Positions 1 to 9,091 of a stretch of DNA of 64,000 bases are shown in pieces. Source of the DNA: Pyxidicoccus parkwaysis (GTDB lineage: Bacteria; Myxococcota; Myxococcia; Myxococcales; Myxococcaceae); the NCBI RefSeq assembly GCF_017301735.1, contig NZ_CP071090.1, positions 11,081,001 to 11,145,000 of the forward strand, written 5' to 3'. The position numbers were made by a program, and so were the translations under genes. The notes beneath the pieces are model-generated. The model did not search any database. It was not told the origin of the DNA and saw only the letters and a list, made by a program, of their open reading frames with translations. Numbering within the stretch: the stretch's first letter is position 1; every line of letters starts with the position of its first letter.

Positions 1-115
1 GTGCGCCGGGGGCAGGTGAGCTCCTGGTGCATTGCTTCTGGTATGTCGCGGAAGGCTTGGATTCCTGTTCTGGGGTCCGGGCTGGACCGACATACTCGAG
101 AGGCGGAGACGAGCG

Positions 116-2074
116 ATGAGTCGCGTGAAGACGTGGGAGCGGGCGCTGCTGCTTCAGGCCGTGTTGTTGTGTGCGAGCGCCGGCGCGGTGACACCGACGG
201 GCGTGACGAAGGTCTCGCGCATCACCGGTGCGACGCCCTCGGGTGAGTCGCTGCCGAATCCCAACCAGACGCACACGAACTACGAGGTGTACGGGACGGA
301 CCTCGGCATCGTCTGGGACAAGGGCGGCGGTGAGGTCTTCCTGCTGTTCGGCGACACGTTCGGCGTGGGGTGGTGCGGCAACGGAGGCTGTGGCGGCGGG
401 TGGCGTAGCAACGTGCTCGCGCGCTCGTCGGACACGGCGCTGGCGGACGGGCTCACGTTCTCCACGATGATTCAGGACTCCACCCGGCACGCGAAGGAAA
501 TCCTGCCGTCGAAGAAGGTGAACAACGACGAAATGACTGTCATCCCCACGGCGGGCGTCACCGTGGGCTCGCGGCACTACATCCACTACATGTCCGTGAA
601 TCACTGGGGCGACGCGGGCCGGTGGTACACGAACTACGCGGGCATCGCGTACTCGGATGACAACGGGCAGAACTGGGTGAAGCATCCGACGGCGCGCTGG
701 CAGAACAACGCGTCCTGGACGAACAACTTCCAGATGGGCGCCTTCGTGAAGAACGGCGGCTTCGTCTACCTGTACGCGACGCCGAATGGCCGCTTCGGCA
801 ATGTGTATCTGGCGCGCGTGCCCGAGGGCTCGCTGCTGGATATCAATGCCTACCGGTACTGGGATGGGAATGGCTGGTCCGCGTCGCAGGCGGCGGCGAG
901 GCCCGTGGTCATCGGCATCGCGGGCGAGTTGTCCGTCGTCTACAACGCGGCGCTCGGCCGGTTCCTGATGACGTACCTGAACGAGCACCGGCAGGCGGTG
1001 GTGCTCCGGGACGCGGGCACGCCCACGGGGCCGTGGAGTGGTGAGAAGGTGCTCGCGAGCGGCAGTGCGTTCCCCGGCCTCTACAACGCGTTCATCCATC
1101 CGTGGGGGAACACGGGCACGACGCTGTACTTCGTCACGTCGCAGTGGACGCCGTACAACACGTTCTTGATGCGGGCGACGCTGGTGGGGGACTCGGAGGG
1201 GAGCAACCTGCTCTCCGAGCCGGGCTTCGAGACGCAGGCGGCGACGACGGTGATGGCGCCCTGGTGGCTGGAGGGCAGCGGCGGCGTGGACCGCGCGGTG
1301 GGCCAGGCGCGGACGGGGCAGGACAACGGCTTCGTGCGCGCGAGCAGTGGATGGAATGCGCTGAAGCAGAGCGTCGTGGTGCAGCCGTACACGGACTACA
1401 CGCTGCGGGGCTGGGTGCGCACGTCGGCGAACAACTCTGCGGGGTTCTTCGGGGTGAGGGGGCCGGGCAACGGGCCCATCCTGGGCGAGCGGTCCTTCGG
1501 CTCGCTGCCGGGCTACACGGAGCAGGTGGTGAGCTTCAACTCGGGGGCCAACTCCGTGGTCGAGGTGTATGGCGGGTTGTGGGCGGATGGGGACACGTGG
1601 CTTCAGTTGGATGACGTGAGCCTGACGCGGGGGGCGAACCTCGTGTCGCAGGCGGGCTTCGAGCAGCAGCTGTCCACGGCCGCGACGTCACCGTGGTACG
1701 CGGAGGGCAACGCGGGCATCGACCGGGGCCTGGGGTTCGCGAGGACGGGCGCGAACAACGCGTGGGCGCGGAACACGGACGGGTGGAACGCCCTCAAGCA
1801 GGAGGTCGGCGTGACGCCGAACACGAGCTACACGCTCACGGGCTGGGTGAAGACGGCGGGGACGCACAGTGACGGGTACTTCGGTGCGCGCGTGCTGGGC
1901 GGAGGCCCCATCCTCAATGAGGTCCACTTCACGCAGCCGCTGGGCAGCTACACGCAGTTGAGCGTGACGTTCAACTCCGGAGCGAACCACAGCGTGGAGC
2001 TGTTCGCGGGCATGTGGGGCCACGGCACGGATACGTGGATTCAGGTGGATGACCTGAGCCTGACGCGGAACTGA
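116..2074 (+). CDS. Secreted DUF4185 protein with two C-terminal carbohydrate-binding-like modules
   Basis: A 652-residue protein. The ATG at 116 is chosen because it follows a purine-rich GGCGGAGACG stretch and starts a signal peptide (hydrophobic LLLQAVLLCASAGA core, residues about 8-24). Residues about 25-360 match the DUF4185 type: an early YGTDLGIVWD and FLLFGDTFG segment, Trp- and Asn-rich blades, and a late NAFIHPWG segment, as in five-bladed-propeller glycan-active proteins. Two tandem modules follow, at about 362-505 and 506-652. Each has NLxSxxGFExQ, a WNALKQ core and a closing TWxQxDDxSLTR, a jelly-roll carbohydrate-binding pattern. Likely an exported glycan-binding or glycan-cleaving protein. 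The catalytic activity is not deducible from the sequence. It appears monocistronic. Confidence 0.8.
   Translation: MSRVKTWERALLLQAVLLCASAGAVTPTGVTKVSRITGATPSGESLPNPNQTHTNYEVYGTDLGIVWDKGGGEVFLLFGDTFGVGWCGNGGCGGGWRSNVLARSSDTALADGLTFSTMIQDSTRHAKEILPSKKVNNDEMTVIPTAGVTVGSRHYIHYMSVNHWGDAGRWYTNYAGIAYSDDNGQNWVKHPTARWQNNASWTNNFQMGAFVKNGGFVYLYATPNGRFGNVYLARVPEGSLLDINAYRYWDGNGWSASQAAARPVVIGIAGELSVVYNAALGRFLMTYLNEHRQAVVLRDAGTPTGPWSGEKVLASGSAFPGLYNAFIHPWGNTGTTLYFVTSQWTPYNTFLMRATLVGDSEGSNLLSEPGFETQAATTVMAPWWLEGSGGVDRAVGQARTGQDNGFVRASSGWNALKQSVVVQPYTDYTLRGWVRTSANNSAGFFGVRGPGNGPILGERSFGSLPGYTEQVVSFNSGANSVVEVYGGLWADGDTWLQLDDVSLTRGANLVSQAGFEQQLSTAATSPWYAEGNAGIDRGLGFARTGANNAWARNTDGWNALKQEVGVTPNTSYTLTGWVKTAGTHSDGYFGARVLGGGPILNEVHFTQPLGSYTQLSVTFNSGANHSVELFAGMWGHGTDTWIQVDDLSLTRN
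2055..2073 (+). repeat. 19-bp direct repeat, left copy (3' end of the DUF4185 gene)
   Basis: TGAGCCTGACGCGGAACTG forms the last codons of the DUF4185 gene, just before its stop codon is completed. The same 19 bases recur exactly at 4837-4855, outside any gene. The two copies bracket the ADOP permease gene. Confidence 0.8.
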
Positions 2075-2349
2075 GGGCTGCGGCCCAAGCTTCACCTGGG
2101 ACATGGCACGGTGGGCAGACCACTTCCGGGGAGAGGCCGCGTTGTCCGTTCCCGGGAAAGGTGCGTCCCACGGATGCTCAATCCGAGCGAAGGGCGCTCC
2201 CCGGACGAACCCGAGAAAGGGGCGGAGCCACTGGGCGAGACGTGCCTTGAAGGCGATGGCATGACCCTGGCAGAGGCCCATCCGCCCAGGCGCGCGAGGC
2301 GCAGCAGCGCGCCACCCTCCATCCGCATTTCCGATTCGACGAGGCATGC

Positions 2350-4785
2350 ATGTTCGGAGTGACGCAGGACCTACGACTCGCCCTGCGACAGTTGGTGCGC
2401 ACTCCCCTGGTGGGGGCCGTCGCCATCGCGTCGCTCGCGATAGGCCTCGGGGCCTTCACTACGAGCTTCACGCTCATCAACGCGCTGTTCCTGCGCCCGC
2501 CGCCCTTCACCGCTCCTGAGCAACTCCTGACGTTGGAGGCGACCTCCACGGACGGCTCCTCGCGCGGCGGCTTCTCGTGGCCCACCGTGATGGACCTGGC
2601 CGAGCATGCCTCGACGCTGCAGGCGGTGGGCGCCTGGGCGGATCGGCCACTCTCGCTCGGCGACACGGAGGCCTCGGCGCCGCAACTCGTCGCGGGGCAG
2701 CTCGTCTCCGCCGGCTTCTTCCAGGTGCTGGGCATCCATCCGGCCCTGGGCCGGCTGCTCACCCGTGAGGATGACGCGGCGGGCGCCGCGCCAGTGGTGG
2801 TGCTGGGCCACGGACTGTGGATGCGACGCTTCGCGGCGAATCCCGCGGTGCTGGGCACGACGGTGCGCCTCAACGGCCAGCCCTTCACCGTGGTGGGCAT
2901 CGCGCCTCCCGGCTTCCACGGACCGACTGTGACGGTATCGCGCGAGGCGTGGGTCAGTGTGTCGCAGCAGCCCCGCATCCTGTCCGGGCGCGCGCTACTC
3001 GAGGCGCGCGGGAGCCACTGGCTCGAGGGCATCGCCCGCGTGAAGGACGGCGTGAGCCCGCGAACCGCCGAGGCGGAGCTCGCCGCGCTGGGCGACTCGC
3101 TCGCGCTCGCCAACCCGGACACGCTGCGCAACCGAGGCATCCGGGCGCACGCGCTCGGCAGCGTGGAACGCGAGATGCAGCAGCCCTTGTCCGCGCTCGC
3201 CGCGGTGCTCTTCGTCGCCGCGGTGCTCATCCTCGTCATCGCGTGCGTCAACGTCTCCGGAGTGCTGCTCGCGCGTGCCATCGCGCGTCGGCGGGAGATT
3301 GCCGTGCGGCTCGCGCTGGGCGCAGGCCGCCGGCGGGTCGTGCGCCAGTTGCTCACCGAGGCCCTGCTTCTTTTCGTCCTCGGCGGTGCGGGCGGGCTGC
3401 TCCTGTCGGTCTGGGCCACCGACGCACTGCTCGCGTTCGAGCCACCCATCCCGGTCCACCTCGCGGTCGACCTTCGGCCCGACGCACGCGTGCTGCTCTT
3501 CGCGTTTCTCAGCGCGTTGTCCTCCGGCGTGCTCTTCGGCCTGCTGCCGTCACTGCGCGGTGCGCACGGCGACCTGCTGCCCGCGCTCAAGATGGATGTT
3601 TCGGGTCACAAGAAAGGCTCGCGCCTGCGGGCCTTCTTCGTGGTGGGCCAGTTGGCCTTCACGCTCGTGCTGCTCTCGGGCTCGGGGCTGCTGATACGCG
3701 CTGTGCAGCACACGCGAGGACTGGAGCTGGGCTTCCGCCCGGACGGCGTGGCGATGGCCTCGGTGGACCTGCGCACGGGCGGGCTGGATGCGCAGCAGGG
3801 GCCCGCCTACTGGAGCGCCCTGGTGGAGCGGCTCTCCGCACTGCCTGGGGTGGAGGCCGCGGGCCTGGCCTCGGTGGTGCCGCTGGACATGGGCCGGCGC
3901 ACCGAGTCGCTCCAGGTGCCGGGGCAGACTCCGCCTCCGGGTGAGACCGCCTTCGACGTGGACTACTCCGAGCTGACGCCGGGCACCTTCGCGCTGCTCG
4001 GCATCCCGCTGGAGCAGGGACGCGACGTGAGCACGGCCGATAGCGCTCAGTCCCAGCGTGTCGCGGTGGTGAACCAGGCCTTCGTCCGCCGCTTCCTGTC
4101 GGAGGGAAGCCCCGTGGGCCGCACCCTCACGCTGGGCAAGGCGCAGGTGGAGGTGGTGGGCGTGGTACGCGACGCGATGTACCACGACTGGGGCAACGCG
4201 CCCCGGCCCGCGGTGTGGGTACCCATTGCGCAGAGCTACACGGGCAACGCGGCCGTACTGCTGCGCACCCGCGACGGCGACGAGACGCGCGCGCTGACGC
4301 TGCTGCGCGAGGGCCTGAGCATGCAAGCGCCGGGGCTCGCCCCGATGATGGCGCGGCCGCTGCGCGAGCACATGGGCCTCGCGCTGCTCCCGCAGAAGGT
4401 GGGGGGCACGGTCGCCGGAGTGCTTGGACTGGTGGGCCTGCTGCTTGCGAGCCTCGGCCTCTATGGCGTCGTCGCGTACGCGGTGACCGTGCGGACGCGG
4501 GAACTGGGTATCCGCATGGCGCTCGGGGCGACCGGCGGCGAGGTGGTGGGCCTGGTGTTGCGGCAGGGCCTGAGCCTCGCACTGGTGGGCGTCGCCGTGG
4601 GAGTGGGGCTCGCGCTCGCGGTGGGCCAGGCGCTGCGCGGGATGCTGGCGGGGTTGAGCCCCGCGGACCCGCTCACCGTGGGCGGCATCGCGCTGTTGCT
4701 CATCGGGGTGGCAATCCTTGCCAGCTGGCTGCCGGCGCGCCGCGCGTCTCGGGTCAATCCCCTCGTCGCGCTGCGGACGGAGTAG
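2350..4785 (+). CDS. ABC transporter permease of the MacB/FtsX (ADOP) type
   Basis: An 811-residue membrane protein. It carries two copies of the MacB periplasmic core plus FtsX layout. The N-terminal TM helix (VAIASLAIGLGAFTTSFTL, residues about 19-37) precedes a large periplasmic domain, then an FtsX segment around residues 280-410 (VLFVAAVLILVIACVNVSGVLLARAIARRREIAVR region). A second TM/periplasmic block follows, and a final three-helix FtsX unit from about 680 to the end contains the RTRELGIRMALGA motif. This duplicated 800-residue form without its own ATPase is the ADOP class known from Acidobacteria and myxobacteria. Substrate unknown; macrolide efflux, lipoprotein release and mechanotransmission are all family options. 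No partner ATPase is adjacent. Confidence 0.88.
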   Translation: MFGVTQDLRLALRQLVRTPLVGAVAIASLAIGLGAFTTSFTLINALFLRPPPFTAPEQLLTLEATSTDGSSRGGFSWPTVMDLAEHASTLQAVGAWADRPLSLGDTEASAPQLVAGQLVSAGFFQVLGIHPALGRLLTREDDAAGAAPVVVLGHGLWMRRFAANPAVLGTTVRLNGQPFTVVGIAPPGFHGPTVTVSREAWVSVSQQPRILSGRALLEARGSHWLEGIARVKDGVSPRTAEAELAALGDSLALANPDTLRNRGIRAHALGSVEREMQQPLSALAAVLFVAAVLILVIACVNVSGVLLARAIARRREIAVRLALGAGRRRVVRQLLTEALLLFVLGGAGGLLLSVWATDALLAFEPPIPVHLAVDLRPDARVLLFAFLSALSSGVLFGLLPSLRGAHGDLLPALKMDVSGHKKGSRLRAFFVVGQLAFTLVLLSGSGLLIRAVQHTRGLELGFRPDGVAMASVDLRTGGLDAQQGPAYWSALVERLSALPGVEAAGLASVVPLDMGRRTESLQVPGQTPPPGETAFDVDYSELTPGTFALLGIPLEQGRDVSTADSAQSQRVAVVNQAFVRRFLSEGSPVGRTLTLGKAQVEVVGVVRDAMYHDWGNAPRPAVWVPIAQSYTGNAAVLLRTRDGDETRALTLLREGLSMQAPGLAPMMARPLREHMGLALLPQKVGGTVAGVLGLVGLLLASLGLYGVVAYAVTVRTRELGIRMALGATGGEVVGLVLRQGLSLALVGVAVGVGLALAVGQALRGMLAGLSPADPLTVGGIALLLIGVAILASWLPARRASRVNPLVALRTE

Positions 4786-4836
4786 GGAGGGGCATCGAAG
4801 CTCCGAACTCAGCGAGGCCCATCCGGATGCTGGCTG

Positions 4837-4855
4837 TGAGCCTGACGCGGAACTG
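4837..4855 (+). repeat. 19-bp direct repeat, right copy
   Basis: Exact copy of the last 19 coding bases of the DUF4185 gene at 2055-2073. It is located in the 76-bp gap between the convergent permease and helical-repeat genes. It has no coding role here and looks like a relic of a duplication or insertion that involved the 3' end of the first gene. Confidence 0.75.
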
Positions 4856-4861
4856 GGGGCG

Positions 4862-7093
4862 TCAGTACACGCGGGTGGCCTTCTTCGCCCACGGGCTTGT
4901 CTTGTAGTGCTCGTGCAGGTAGCGGAAGGCCTCCTTCGCTTCGGCAGTACCCTGCCGGCAGCCGCGCCGGCTGGCCCGCACCACGCGGAAGAGCGCCTTG
5001 GGCGAGCGCGGGTCCTCCGGATGCGCCTTCGCCCAGTCGAGCGCCACGCGCGCGAAGTACGGCACCGAGTCCCCTGCGTCGATGAGCGTCTTCCACTCGG
5101 AGGCCGCGGCCTGCTGCTCCGCCTCGCTTGCGAAGGGGAAAGGCTTCACCGGCTCGCCCGCCTTGGGCGCGCACCACCAGTTCTTCGCGCCGGCCACGTC
5201 CAACGTCAGGTCGAACTTCGGGTCCGCGCTCACAATCCGCGGGTAGGGCTCCAGTCGCGGTGACACCGTGGGCAATCCCATCAGCAACACCTGCGCTTCG
5301 AACCGGCGCTCCTCGGGCGTCGGCTTCGCGTCGATGGCGAGCAGTTCCTCCTTCGCCGCCGGCTCCGTCTTCGCGAGCGACTTCGCCGTGGCCCGCAGCG
5401 CCTCGTCGTCGCCCACCACCATGGCCTTCGCGAGGGCCGTCCAGCTCACCCACCGGCGCAGGGCCGGGGACAGCGAGTCGCTCGCGGCGAGCTCGGCCAT
5501 GCGTTGCGCCGTCACTCGCGGCTCCAGCACGGGCAGTACCTCTTCGCCAAAGGACACCGGGCGCGCGTCGGGCGGCGTGTCCATCGCGTCGCTGAAGTTC
5601 TCGGGAGAGGACACCCCCGCCTGCCGGCGCGTGGAGTTGCGGAACAGCTCCTCCCAGCTCCGGGCCGCCGCGAAGCGCTCCTGGCGCAGCAGGTTGTCCG
5701 TGGACACCTGGTCCTTCGTCAGCTCCAGCGGCGCCGCCGCGAGTCGTGCCTGTGCCGCCTTCAGGTCTCCCCGCTCACGCAGCAGGTGCGCGGAGCGGTA
5801 CGCCACCGTCACGCCGGCCGGTGACGTGGGCGCCACCTTCGCCGCATCCGCCAGCAGCGCATCCAACCCCGGCGAGTCCACCCGCGCCTTCAGCAGCGCG
5901 GTGACGAGCCACGGCACGTGCGCCGTTTTCTTCCAGCGGGCCACGGCCACGCCGTACGCCTTGCGAGCCGCTTCCTCGTCGATGTACTCGGGGCTCGCCT
6001 GCTCTCGCGTCGTGACGAGCCACTCGGCCAGCTCCGCCGCCGGAGCAGGAAGGTTCGTGCAGCGCTCCGCCCGCCAGCCGAGCAGGTCCAGGTCCGCCAG
6101 TTCCGCGCCGAGAGACGAGCCCGTGCCCGGCTGGAGCACGCGCGACAAGAGCTCGCAGCCCCAGGTGTCCGGCTGGATGCGCGAGCGCACCAGGCTCCGC
6201 AGCCGCCGCGCGGGCCCATGCACCTGCGCCCACTTCGGATTGGCGAGCACGCCGTCGAGCAACTTGTCCGCCTCGGCGAGCCGCCCGAGGAACTCAGGGG
6301 CCGTGGAAGGCTCTGACAGGAAGGATGTTTCCTTCCGACTGAACAGCGCCTGCCGCACGCGGCTGCGCGCCACGAGGTACGCACCGAGCGCCTGATACGG
6401 CGAGTCCTTCGACTGGGAGATGTCCTGGAACGCCGAGGCCGCCGAGTCGTAGTCGCCGCAGTAGAAGGACGCAGCCGCTGCCTGGTAGTCGTGCTCGGCC
6501 TGACGGCGGGCCTTCTGCGCGGGCTTCAGGCCTTCGTCGAGCTTCGCGTCCAGCGGAGGCAGCCCCGCGCACGGGCCGAAGACGGTGTCCTGGTTGCGCA
6601 CCCACTCCTCCACCAGCGCCGGGTGCTCCTTCCACTCGCGAGCCAGTGCGCGCGCGGTGTCCGCAGCCTTCAGGAAGGCATCGCTCTGGATGCGCGCGTA
6701 GGAGGCGTAGTCCTGTTCCTCCACCGCGCGCGGCATGGCGGCGGGCGGCGCGGGAGCCACCTGGGCGCGAGCGTCGAGCCAGTGCTTCATCGCGTCCGAC
6801 TCGGCGACGAGGGGCTTATCACCTTGACGGACGGACCACATCGCCACGAGGTGTTGCTGCTCGTCCGCTGTGGTGGGCACGCCCATCATCGTGCGGTACG
6901 CGTAGGCGAGATACATGTGCCGGTACCACTCGCGCAGCACACCCAGGTGCCCCGCGGCGAAGGTGTCGAAGGGCCGGTCGGGGTGGGTGGTGTGGACCTG
7001 GATGGGCGATTCCTCGAAGACACCGCACGCCTCCGCGGAGGAGGGGGGCACGAGGAGCGCGACGCCGATAACGGCCGGGAGCAGGGTCTTCAT
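4862..7093 (-). CDS. Secreted helical-repeat protein, function unknown
   Basis: A 743-residue protein with a Sec signal peptide (MKTLLPAVIGVALLVPPSSAEA) and then a long, Ala/Leu/Arg-rich mostly helical body. Its spacing resembles TPR-like solenoids (for example AASFYCGDYDSAASAFQDISQSKDS and RGDLKAAQARLAAAPLELT). I recognise no named domain. The start at 7093 is fixed by a 4-base ATGA overlap with the stop of the upstream DUF3142 gene, so translation is probably coupled and the two act together. A longer reading frame continues upstream but would run across the neighbour gene and is rejected. Probably periplasmic. Confidence 0.75.
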   Translation of the reverse strand: MKTLLPAVIGVALLVPPSSAEACGVFEESPIQVHTTHPDRPFDTFAAGHLGVLREWYRHMYLAYAYRTMMGVPTTADEQQHLVAMWSVRQGDKPLVAESDAMKHWLDARAQVAPAPPAAMPRAVEEQDYASYARIQSDAFLKAADTARALAREWKEHPALVEEWVRNQDTVFGPCAGLPPLDAKLDEGLKPAQKARRQAEHDYQAAAASFYCGDYDSAASAFQDISQSKDSPYQALGAYLVARSRVRQALFSRKETSFLSEPSTAPEFLGRLAEADKLLDGVLANPKWAQVHGPARRLRSLVRSRIQPDTWGCELLSRVLQPGTGSSLGAELADLDLLGWRAERCTNLPAPAAELAEWLVTTREQASPEYIDEEAARKAYGVAVARWKKTAHVPWLVTALLKARVDSPGLDALLADAAKVAPTSPAGVTVAYRSAHLLRERGDLKAAQARLAAAPLELTKDQVSTDNLLRQERFAAARSWEELFRNSTRRQAGVSSPENFSDAMDTPPDARPVSFGEEVLPVLEPRVTAQRMAELAASDSLSPALRRWVSWTALAKAMVVGDDEALRATAKSLAKTEPAAKEELLAIDAKPTPEERRFEAQVLLMGLPTVSPRLEPYPRIVSADPKFDLTLDVAGAKNWWCAPKAGEPVKPFPFASEAEQQAAASEWKTLIDAGDSVPYFARVALDWAKAHPEDPRSPKALFRVVRASRRGCRQGTAEAKEAFRYLHEHYKTSPWAKKATRVY

Positions 7094-7893
7094 GGCTTCA
7101 TTCCCGCCACCGCTCGCGCGAACGCATCCGGCGTCCACGGGCGGGGGCTGAAGAGGTAGAGGGTGGAGACGCCGGGAGGTACGGGCTGCCACTCGTCGAG
7201 CGCGAGGCCCACGCTGCCCTTGCACGGCGATGGCAGTCCCTGGGCAAAGCGGGCGCGGAAGGTGGAGGCCTCGGGGCCCATGCGGAAGAGCTGCGGTACC
7301 ACCTCGCTCACGGGTGCGAGCTCCAGCCAGCTTCCCGAAACGCACCATGAGGCGAGGCCGGTGATGGACAGGGGCACCGTGGGTGGCAGCAGCCTGCGCG
7401 TCTCCTGGAGCAGCGCGACGTAGGCGTCCTGCTCCGACTCGCGCGCGTCGAAGTCGAGCTGGAGCGCCGTCACGTCGGGACGGTGCGCGAGGGTGGCGAG
7501 GCGCTCGGCGAGGGCGCGAAGGCGCTCGGGAGTGAAGTCCGCGAGCGAGGCGCCCCGGTGCATCTCCAGGCGCACGGTGGCCTCGAGCGACACGCCAGGA
7601 GGCAGGCGCAGCGGCTGGCGGCGCGGATGTTCGAAGACGTCCGTCCCGGTGAGCTCGAGCGTCGCGAGCAGGAAGGCCACGTCCACGGGCTTGCCCGCGA
7701 GGAAGCGGAGGTCCTCCGGTCGCTCCCAGGCCCAGAGCACGACGCGCGGAGGCTCCGCGGCGGGTGTGCAGGAGAGGAGGGTACACAGCAGCAGCGCGGC
7801 CCAGCGGCCACCGGACTCAGTGAGGACAGCGGATGCGCGCAGTGGCAACGGTGCGGCCCCGCGCGGAGTCTCGGTGGCAGAAGCCCGAGGCAT
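7090..7893 (-). CDS. DUF3142 domain lipoprotein
   Basis: A 267-residue protein. The ATG at 7893 is preceded by an AGGTGA Shine-Dalgarno-like stretch. A hydrophobic segment ending LLLCTLLSC is a lipobox, so it should be a lipoprotein, although the n-region is rather long. The body begins VVLWAWERPEDLRFL and includes TALQLDFDARESEQDAY and VPLSITGLASWC, which fits the DUF3142 family, a TIM-barrel-like fold of unknown activity. Its last codons overlap the start of the following secreted helical-repeat gene by four bases, pointing to coupled expression and a shared periplasmic task. Confidence 0.8.
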   Translation of the reverse strand: MPRASATETPRGAAPLPLRASAVLTESGGRWAALLLCTLLSCTPAAEPPRVVLWAWERPEDLRFLAGKPVDVAFLLATLELTGTDVFEHPRRQPLRLPPGVSLEATVRLEMHRGASLADFTPERLRALAERLATLAHRPDVTALQLDFDARESEQDAYVALLQETRRLLPPTVPLSITGLASWCVSGSWLELAPVSEVVPQLFRMGPEASTFRARFAQGLPSPCKGSVGLALDEWQPVPPGVSTLYLFSPRPWTPDAFARAVAGMKP

Positions 7894-8121
7894 GAGGTCA
7901 CCTGTCAGCGCGGCACAGCGGCCACGTTGGGATGCAACGATTGTCTCCGGCTGTGAGGGACGCACTGGGGACATGGAGGTCGGCGAGCCACACCGCGACG
8001 CGGGCCCGGGTCGTGCGATGCCATTGTGCAACGCCAGTGCCCGGGATTCACCTCTGCCTGGCGCAGCCGTGTCGTGAATGACAACACGGTGCGTCCTGCC
8101 TCCGTCGAGACGGAGCGTGAG

Positions 8122-8451
8122 TCATCCCCGCTTCGCCCAGCGCTCCGCCCAATCCACGAGCGGAAGACACCGCTCCAGCAACTCCCGTCCGAGCGGTGTG
8201 AGCTCGTAGCCCTCCGACTCGTTGAGCGTCACCAAATCACTGTCCCTCAGCTCCTTGAGGCGCGTGTTGAGCACCGAAGGGCTCACGTCGCTACAGGCCT
8301 CGCGCAGGGCACGGAACGTCAGGGCATCTCCACGCAGCTCCCAGATGACGCGCAGCATCCACCGCCGGCCGAGCAGGTCCAACAACACCATGATGGGCCG
8401 GCCGGTGCGCGAGCCTCGGGTGGCGGTGCCGGGTCTGGGAGTGCGTGCCAT
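8122..8451 (-). CDS. HxlR-family winged-helix transcriptional regulator
   Basis: A 109-residue protein with the full HxlR/MarR-like winged helix: RRWMLRVIWELRGDALTFRALREACSDVSPSVLN (helices 1-3, recognition helix around VSPSVLNTRLKEL) and a wing with LVTLNESEGYELTPLGREL. HxlR proteins are dimeric DNA-binding switches, often responding to quinones, aldehydes or disulfide stress. The gene is divergent from a carboxymuconolactone-decarboxylase-like gene, and the 86-bp gap holds three inverted repeats, so autoregulation and control of the neighbour are the natural reading. The inducer is unknown. One Cys (EACSDV) lies just before the recognition helix. Confidence 0.92.
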   Translation of the reverse strand: MARTPRPGTATRGSRTGRPIMVLLDLLGRRWMLRVIWELRGDALTFRALREACSDVSPSVLNTRLKELRDSDLVTLNESEGYELTPLGRELLERCLPLVDWAERWAKRG

Positions 8452-8464
8452 GGCGTCTCGCTTG

Positions 8465-8483
8465 CGCTACGAAAATCGTAGCG
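8465..8483. promoter_or_regulatory. Perfect palindrome, candidate HxlR operator 1
   Basis: CGCTACGAAAATCGTAGCG has 8-bp arms around a 3-bp spacer. It lies 13 bases upstream of the HxlR start codon, where bound protein would block its transcription. It shares the GCTAC/GTAGC half-site with the second dyad at 8495-8515. Confidence 0.75.
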
Positions 8484-8494
8484 TTAGAAGTAAC

Positions 8495-8515
8495 GTGCTA
8501 CGGAAAAAGTAGCAC
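8495..8515. promoter_or_regulatory. Inverted repeat, candidate HxlR operator 2
   Basis: GTGCTAC and GTAGCAC (7-bp arms) flank the A-rich spacer GGAAAAA. The site ends 22 bases before the start of the CMD-like gene. A third short dyad, CGTTA-GAAG-TAACG at 8482-8495, interlocks with both, so three half-site pairs are stacked in 51 bases. Confidence 0.75.
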
Positions 8516-8537
8516 CCCGAAACCGAGGAGGCGAGAC

Positions 8538-9089
8538 ATGTCCGGGCCCCGAATCGAGCCCCTGGAGCCGCCGTACTCCGAAGCCGTCACCACCGCGCTC
8601 GCGCGCATCATGCCGGAGGGCGTTCCACCCCTCGTGCTCTTCCGCACGGTGGCGAAGAATGAGCGCATCTTCAGCCGGCTAATGGCGGGCGGGCTGCTGG
8701 ACAAGGGCAGCGTGAGCCTGCGCGAGCGGGAGCTGGTCATCGACCGCACCTGCTGGCGCTGCGGCTCCGAGTACGAGTGGGGCGTGCACATCGCCTTCTT
8801 CGGCGAGCGCGTGCGCCTGACGCCCGAGGAAGTCAAAGGCCTGTGCACGGATGACCCGGAGGCCACGCCCTTCAGCCCGCGCGAGCTGCTGCTGCTGCGG
8901 CTCTGCGACGAGCTGCACGCGACGGCCACCGTGTCGGACACGCTCCATGCGGAGCTGGCGCGCGAGTGGAGCGAGGCGCAGCTCCTGGAGTTGCTCGTGC
9001 TCGCAGGCTACTACCACGCCATCTCGTTCCTCACGAACGCGCTGCGGCTGCCGCTGGAGTCCTTCGCCGCGCGCTTCCCCCGGCCCTGA
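8538..9089 (+). CDS. Carboxymuconolactone decarboxylase family (AhpD-like fold) protein
   Basis: A 183-residue protein. The ATG at 8538 is preceded by GAGGAGGCGAG, so a longer upstream reading is rejected. It contains the CMD helical core: RERELVIDRTCWRCGSEYEWGVHIAFFGERVRLTPEEV (residues about 58-95) and the second repeat with WSEAQLLELLVLAGYYHAISFLTNALRLPLE. The CxxC of TCWRCGSEYEWGVH is at the position used in AhpD-type peroxidase/reductase members, but many family proteins are merely related folds. The gene is divergent from an HxlR regulator with operator dyads between them, so it is likely induced by a redox-active or aromatic compound. It converges with the MlaF-like ABC gene with only two bases between stops. 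Confidence 0.88.
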   Translation: MSGPRIEPLEPPYSEAVTTALARIMPEGVPPLVLFRTVAKNERIFSRLMAGGLLDKGSVSLRERELVIDRTCWRCGSEYEWGVHIAFFGERVRLTPEEVKGLCTDDPEATPFSPRELLLLRLCDELHATATVSDTLHAELAREWSEAQLLELLVLAGYYHAISFLTNALRLPLESFAARFPRP

Positions 9090-9091
9090 GA

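Noticed and set aside
1..115. An open frame beginning at base 1 and an ATG at 32 for the first gene
   Set aside because: The ATG at 116 has a better ribosome site and directly starts a signal peptide; the upstream extension would destroy it.
7094..7786. N-terminal extension of the secreted helical-repeat protein
   Set aside because: It would overlap almost the entire DUF3142 gene, which has its own lipobox and domain; the ATGA overlap fixes the start at 7093.
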